From NCBI GenBank assembly GCA_035235625.1, contig CP141142.1, positions 40,341,644 through 40,405,643 on the forward strand: a stretch of DNA of 64,000 nt, written 5' to 3'. The number at the start of each line of letters is the position of its first letter. Positions within the stretch are counted from its first letter, which is position 1. A program made the translations under genes and the position numbers. Of this stretch, positions 58,279-64,000 are shown piece by piece. The stretch comes from Saururus chinensis. Its lineage: Eukaryota; Streptophyta; Magnoliopsida; Piperales; Saururaceae. The notes beneath the pieces are model-generated. The model did not search any database and was not told the origin of the DNA. It worked only from the letters and a program-made list of their open reading frames with translations.

Positions 58279-61243
58279 TGTAATACCCGAGATTTTTCAT
58301 CACATTTTCTTAAAAATTCATGATTTTTTTTTGCAATTTAACGACTGTAAATTGGGGGGGAAATGACGAAATATAAAAATGTGAAAGCAGTTTATAATTT
58401 AAAACGTCACACATCAATTTTTTCCATCTAATTTTTTTTGCTCATTCAGTCAAACATCATACAACCAAACCAAATATCCTTAGGTGCTACTCTAAAACAA
58501 AGGTACATAAAATGACCATGATCATGGGCTTTAAGTACAAATCTATCCCAAGCTCAATGCAAGTCCTATAAATAGTCCACAATCTAATCCAAATTACAAG
58601 TCCAGAAAGCATAAACACCTTGATTCTCATCTTACCCAATACATCAGATTGTGGCATAAAATAATACTTGCAGTGAGTTAAGGATGTACCTGAGTCAAAG
58701 GGAATCAATCCATCAGGGAAACGAGCATCCATCTCCAGGATCTCTCCATCACAAACCTACAAAAGCCTCCCGACCATCAAGGCTAAAAATAGGGTAAATA
58801 AATATTATTTTCATACAGAGTAGGAAAATACTTAGTAGGGAGTTCTAAACAGTGAACTCAATAAGTCCATACATAGATGCGTTCATACAACTCAAACATG
58901 AAGCAGACAGACATAATAATCATGTACATATGCATACAATCATGTCAAATATCCTTACACTTACTTTTAATCAGAGTCTTACCAACTTACTTGTACAATT
59001 GTATGCTTACTCATACAACTTACACATACTCATATGACCTTACTCGTACAATCTTACTTGTACAACCTTACTAGTACAGTTTTACCCGTATGACCTTACT
59101 CGTACAGTCTTACTCGTATGACCTTACTCGTACAGTCTTACTCGTATGACCTTACTCATACAACTTACACATACTCATATGACCTTACTCGTACAATCTT
59201 ACTTGTACAACCTTACTAGTACTCATACAACTTACACATACTCATATGACCTTACTCGTACAATCTTACTTGTACAACCTTACTAGTACAGTTTTACCCG
59301 TGTGACCTTACTCGTACAGTCTTACTCGTATGACCTTACTCGTACAGTCTTACTCGTATGACCTTACTCATACAACTTACACATACTCATATGACCTTAC
59401 TCGTACAATCTTACTTGTACAACCTTACTAGTACTCATACAACTTACACATACTCATATGACCTTACTCGTACAATCTTACTTGTACAACCTTACTAGTA
59501 CAGTTTTACCCGTATGACCTTACTCGTACAGTCTTACTCGTATGAACTTACTCATACAATCTTACTCATACGACCTTACTCATATGACCTTACTCGTACA
59601 ATCTTACACTTACAGTCTTGCTTAGAATTTTACACTTACTCAAAAACATATATACTTATTCATACAGTCAAACACATACTATCGACCACTGAAGCTCACT
59701 ACAATTAATATGCTCCGACATAAAAAGGGAAAGGAATGTCATTGGAGCATCACCTTAACCTCCAGGGAGTGACTAGACACTATGTACTTTTCCGAAGACA
59801 AGGCACACCAATGCTCATGGGGCACATGATCAAACAGGTAAGAGCAATTTCATGATACTACTTACTTGAGCACGCAAATACAAACACTCACACTTTAGGG
59901 GCCATACAAACACCCACACTCAGAGGCCATACAGTGCCAACTCATGGTAGAATCATACACTATGACTCTTGGGCATAATCATGCAATGCTCTCAATAGAG
60001 CATTAAATTTCTGGGCTTAATATAACACACAGACCAAATCGAAAACATACATCACTCACAATAGAGTGTCAGAACTTTGTGCTTAAATACAGCGCATAGG
60101 CAACATCCCACTGGATAAACACCATGGCAAAACATGTGAAATGCTCAGTCGGCTCATTATCAGCTAGCTCAAACACGGAATTTAATCCGTCAAAACCCTC
60201 AAATCTCAAATCACAATGCCAGCATATTAGTTTCGCTTTCAATTCAAGTTTGAATTAAGTAAGTTATACGGTACAATTATGCCACACAATTTTTTTGTCA
60301 TACAATCTTTCATAGACCAATCCGAAACTAAACCCATTTTGAAACCCTAGTTTGGTAGGGCAGCAAACTTCACTTAACTCATCCATCTCATAATCATAAT
60401 GCATCACCAAACATATATTCATATAGTCTTCGTCATCCACCTTATGGCCAAAGCGTCTTACCCAGACATCATCAAACTTAGCTCCTTAGAGCCAACCCCA
60501 GTTATCACCCTCTTACTTATACCTCACTTATTATTCTTACTTTTACTTCATAATTTATACATTATTCTTGTACAATTATGCAACACTCTTATTGTTCGAC
60601 AATCCCCCATAAGGCTCCAAGCCTAAGTCCTCTTACTTACTGAATCCCCAATGTATGCACCAAACCAAACCAATCCATTCCATTCATTGCTCATTACACT
60701 TACATCCTTTGTCTTTCGTCATACGGTTACACTCTACATCCAAATCCATACCAAACCCTCTATCACCTCTTACCGTCCATCACTCATACTTTTGCCCACA
60801 CACACACACATCCATCACACAGGCATATAGCCATCATACATACGTATGTCCATCACACATACTTCCATACATAGATTACCAACATACTCGCTAGCCATCA
60901 CTAGCACACACATATTTCACACATATAGCTTACCAACATACTCGCTTGCCATCACTAGCACACACATATTCCACATATATCAAACATACTTATAGCTCAC
61001 ATGCATGTCATATGCATTTCAACATGGCATAATTTATCCTCTTACATCATGCAAAGGGATCATGATTTAACACCCAATAATCAAATCTCCATCTTCCTAG
61101 CACACTTCTACACATTCAAAGTATATTATCATGAAATTACGAGTTCAAAGCTCCCCTACGCGTAATCAATGAATGACCTTTGATGGTGAGCACACAATAG
61201 TGGCAGTGGCGGAGTTCGCAGCTAAAAGTATTGTCAAGCTAAG
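58279..61243 (-). mobile_element. Family B LTR, copy B1, reverse orientation, interrupted at right
   Basis: Begins tgtaatacccgagattttt (complement of the family B right end) and follows in reverse the order seen in B0: cctactaagt.ttttcc words, hairy (tactcgtaca)n region, ggggcac.tgatcaaacaggtaagag, gcacgcaaa. It stops at 61243, where copy B2 starts, before reaching the part homologous to the LTR promoter. The 5 bp before the start are ggtaa. The right half is presumably beyond the window. Confidence 0.65.
59020..59630. repeat. Minisatellite, 18-20 bp units with higher-order repeats
   Basis: Runs of cttactcgta.. units (cgtacaat, cgtatgac, tgtacaac, agtacagt variants). A higher-order block (catacaacttacacatactc ... 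ttactagta) recurs at about 59156, 59223, 59365 and 59434. The equivalent place in B0 (about 50760-50870, other strand) is only ~100 bp, so the array expanded in B1. Confidence 0.9.
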
Positions 61244-63851
61244 TGTCACGCCCGAGGTTTTTCCACACATTTACTTTAAAATTTTATTAAAATTCCATTT
61301 TCAAAACACAGAGGTAAATCAAATAAATTAACAAAATTTAAAACGTGTGAAAACAACTTTCATAAATTAAATAATCTTAAAACAAACAAATGTTCTCAGG
61401 CGTGACCTAAAACAAAAGCGTGCGATTAAAACCTACCATGGCCAAGGGTTTTAAAAATAAAAACCTCCCAGGCATCTCTAAGTACAAGTTCTTTCATAGT
61501 GTTAAAATTATTCGTACATACATGCACAAGTCCAGTATATAATACATTTCTCTCACCTTAAACAAAACATGAGATCGTAGCACCAAACTCCACATAACCT
61601 CACCGCGATTTCGCTGCACTCCAGGTCGAGGAAGAATTGTCCACCACAGGAAAAGTCCAATCTCAACAGCTAACGATTGACCTGCAAAAGCCTCTAGTCA
61701 AAGGGGCTAAAAAGATGGGGTGAGTATTTTCATACTCAGTAGGAAAATACCCAGTAGGGGAAAAATATAAATCAATGAACTCCGCAAGTTCACATATAGA
61801 TGCTTCCATGCAATCACACATGAAGCAAAAAGAATAAGAAGTATAAATATGGTCACGCATACAAATCATCGTACAAATCTAACTTACACTTACTCCTATA
61901 TCATGCTCTTACACTTACACTCTGAATCAGTCTTATCAACTTACTTCTACAAACGTATGCTTACACTTACAACATACGCCTACTCGTACGACCTTATTCG
62001 TACAAACTTACTTGTACGACCTTATTCGTACAAACTTACTTGTACGACCTTACTCATAGAATCATACTCTTACACATAAATATACTCTTACATCTTCCTT
62101 AGAAGCATACACTTACACTTATGCTTACACTTACACTTACGTTTACCATCTGAATCAAAGTCTCACAAACTTACTCGTACAACATACTCATACTCATAAA
62201 CTTACTTTTACTGTCTTCCAAAGAAGCTCACACTTACTCTAAATCTTATACGTACAACTTACTCTTATGATCATACACATACTACCGACAATTGAAGCTC
62301 ATTACAATTAATAAGCTCCAGCGTCGGAAAGGAATGGAATGTCACTGGGGCGTCACCTTAACCTTCGGGGAGCAACTATACACCATGGACTTTTTCGAAG
62401 GCAAGGCACACCTATGCTCATGGGGCATAGGATCAAACAGGTAAGAGCAGATCCATGATACTACTTACCTGAGCACGCAAATGCCCATTCTCTAGGGCCA
62501 TACAGTGCCAACAAGGGCAGGAAACATACAATGCCAACTAAGGGCAGGAAACATACAGTGCCAACTAAGGGCAGGAAACATACAGCGCCACTCTTGGGCA
62601 AGAATCTTATAGTGTCACTCTTGGGCAGAACATATAGTGTCATCGGTAGGCAAAAAACATACAAAGCCCATGAAGGCCGGAAACTTACAATGCTCTCAAC
62701 AGAGCATCAAATGTCTGGGCCGAAATACAGCACCAAGAGCAAATCCCGTAGGAAAACACCATGGCTAGACCAGAAAGGACGCTCAGTCGATTACTTATCG
62801 ACTGACACAAAACAGAACTTAATCCATCGAAACCCTCAGTCTCAACCTCACAACGTTATCAAATTAGGGTTGCTTACATTCAAGTTTATATTAGGTAACT
62901 TATGCATGTACAATTATGCTTGGAACGACTCCTGTCTTACCTTCTCCAGCCAACAAGGCTAGAAATACGCCCATTCAGAAGTTCCAATCTACAAAGGTAA
63001 AACTTCTTTACTTAACTCATCCCTCACTCTTACACTTACAACCTTACCGATCTCTGCATAGTCTTACTTAAACTCGAATTCCATACTGGTAATCTTGCCA
63101 TCATACACTTACGACCTTACGTCTCACACCATCCACCATAAAACTGAAACATCTTACTCGAACTCCTCAAAGGAAACCCTTAGACTTAAGTCCCGACATC
63201 ATACCCTTACTAATTCCTTACTCATTGTTTTTTAGTTACAATTCATATTACGTACATTATGCGGTACAATTATGTAGTCCATTTTCACTAATTCACAATC
63301 CCCCCAAAGACGTTAAGAACCCTGAATCTTCCCAATCATTACATCGCTTCGGTCTTCTGCTCGTTGCTCCAATGTGCTACCCAACTCAATCCAAGCCAAT
63401 TCTTCAACTTCATCAAATCCAACCTTCGACAGTCCATCTTACATCTTTCCATGCTCGTCATACCATCACCTTTTCCATATCGTAGCCTACGAAGCACCCT
63501 TTCGACAAACTTACAAGCAAACGCAGGTACTCGTGCTCACCAACCACACATATTTATCACATACTCAATTCACACACATACAATTCACTAATTACTTACT
63601 GTCATACCTTTAGTCCATAACATATGCATGATTCACATATATAAAGCATGCTCATTTAATTAGCATTATCATGCAAAACATTAAATTATAAACTCCTAGC
63701 ATGCTACTACACAATCAAAGCATGCTATATGAAATTATGAGTTCAAGGTCCCCTACCTCGTAATCCAAAGGAGTTTGATGGTGAGCAAACAATGGTGGCG
63801 GCATCGATAGCGGACTAGGTGGCCAAAAGCATTGCACTGAGAGAGTTGTTA
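61244..63851 (-). mobile_element. Family B LTR, copy B2, reverse orientation, interrupted at right
   Basis: Starts tgtcacgcccgaggttttt, directly abutting B1. Same ordered blocks as B1: ggggctaaaaa..ggg, cctactc-type minisatellite (61970-62060, shorter), gctcatggggcata.gatcaaacaggtaagagca and acctcgtaatc. It ends at 63851 where a third related start (tgtcctgaggattttcag) appears, about 7 nt from the position at which B1 is interrupted in the alignment. Confidence 0.65.
62505..62660. repeat. 26-28-bp minisatellite in B2
   Basis: Three near-perfect units of aagggcaggaaacatacagt plus gccaact, then three diverged units (cttgggca.aa...tatagtgtcac). It corresponds to the single 'cacaaatgtggcac'-type block in other copies, so it is a local amplification. 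Confidence 0.85.
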
Positions 63852-64000
63852 TGTCCTGAGGATTTTCAGAGATGCTGGAATTAATTAATCTCGATAAGGT
63901 TAGATTAATTACACTTAAAGCATAAGACTGCGCGCACTAGGGCGGGCAGATACAAGGTCGTGCCACTAGAAATGGCAAGAACGACCACAGAATAGGGGCG
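63852..64000 (-). mobile_element. Start of a third LTR (B3), cut by window edge
   Basis: tgtcctgaggattttcagag resembles the starts of B1 and B2 (tgt..c.c.cgag.tttttc). It is followed by unrelated-looking sequence to the window end. Only 149 bp are visible, so identity is tentative. Confidence 0.4.

Noticed and set aside
60399..60894. His/Ser/Thr-rich open frames in the B1 LTR
   Set aside because: Low-complexity catcacac/ttacactt sequence within a reverse-oriented LTR; no supporting domain.

Overview
The window looks like nuclear DNA of a flowering plant. It is AT-rich, its genes are split by GT-AG introns and belong to plant-specific families, and the space between them is filled with LTR retrotransposons, solo LTRs, hAT-type MITEs and a decayed Mutator-like region. 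The species cannot be told from the sequence. No prokaryotic, organellar, rRNA or tRNA gene was seen.

Three host genes look intact or nearly so. (1) A three-exon NAC transcription factor gene on + (2270-3503). (2) A large JmjC histone H3K4 demethylase gene of the JMJ14/JMJ16/JMJ703 type on + (about 27468-34371, 11 coding exons). It has JmjN, JmjC, C5HC2 zinc finger, FYRN and FYRC, one GC-AG intron and an unresolved start codon. (3) An arabinose-5-phosphate isomerase gene (KdsD/SETH3 type) on - (34839-37238, 3 exons, 340 aa). Genes 2 and 3 converge, with about 470 bp between their stop codons. The roles are independent: developmental or stress transcription, chromatin, and the Kdo branch of cell-wall sugar metabolism. 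There is no operon-like logic.

Region by region: 1-9 kb holds the NAC gene and old repeats. 9085-10834 is a young-looking solo LTR with a CpG-dense promoter, a perfect palindrome and a 5-bp target duplication. 12.2-24.2 kb is a degenerate Mutator-like composite with MULE transposase remnants and a plant-mobile-domain (PMD) gene remnant, split by a complete but dead Ty3/gypsy chromovirus (14289-19582, target duplication acgac) and a Ty1/copia RT fragment. 25-37 kb carries the JMJ and isomerase genes. 37.3-41.2 kb is a roughly 275-bp tandem repeat upstream of the isomerase, invaded by a MITE which is itself invaded by a solo LTR carrying an array of 11 hairpins. 42-54 kb is a stack of very long LTR-like elements, one splitting an unrecognised ORF. 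54.9-58.3 kb is a decayed partial copy of the isomerase 5' end, cut apart by two hAT elements and a solo LTR. 58.3-64 kb is a serial nest of related LTRs in reverse orientation with expanded minisatellites.

I found no convincing new multi-gene system. The most unusual items are the dismembered isomerase duplicate with datable nested insertions, the hairpin array in an LTR, repeated nesting of related LTRs at nearly the same internal site, the MULE/PMD composite with a dispersed acacgat motif, and the tandem-repeat promoter region of the isomerase gene.
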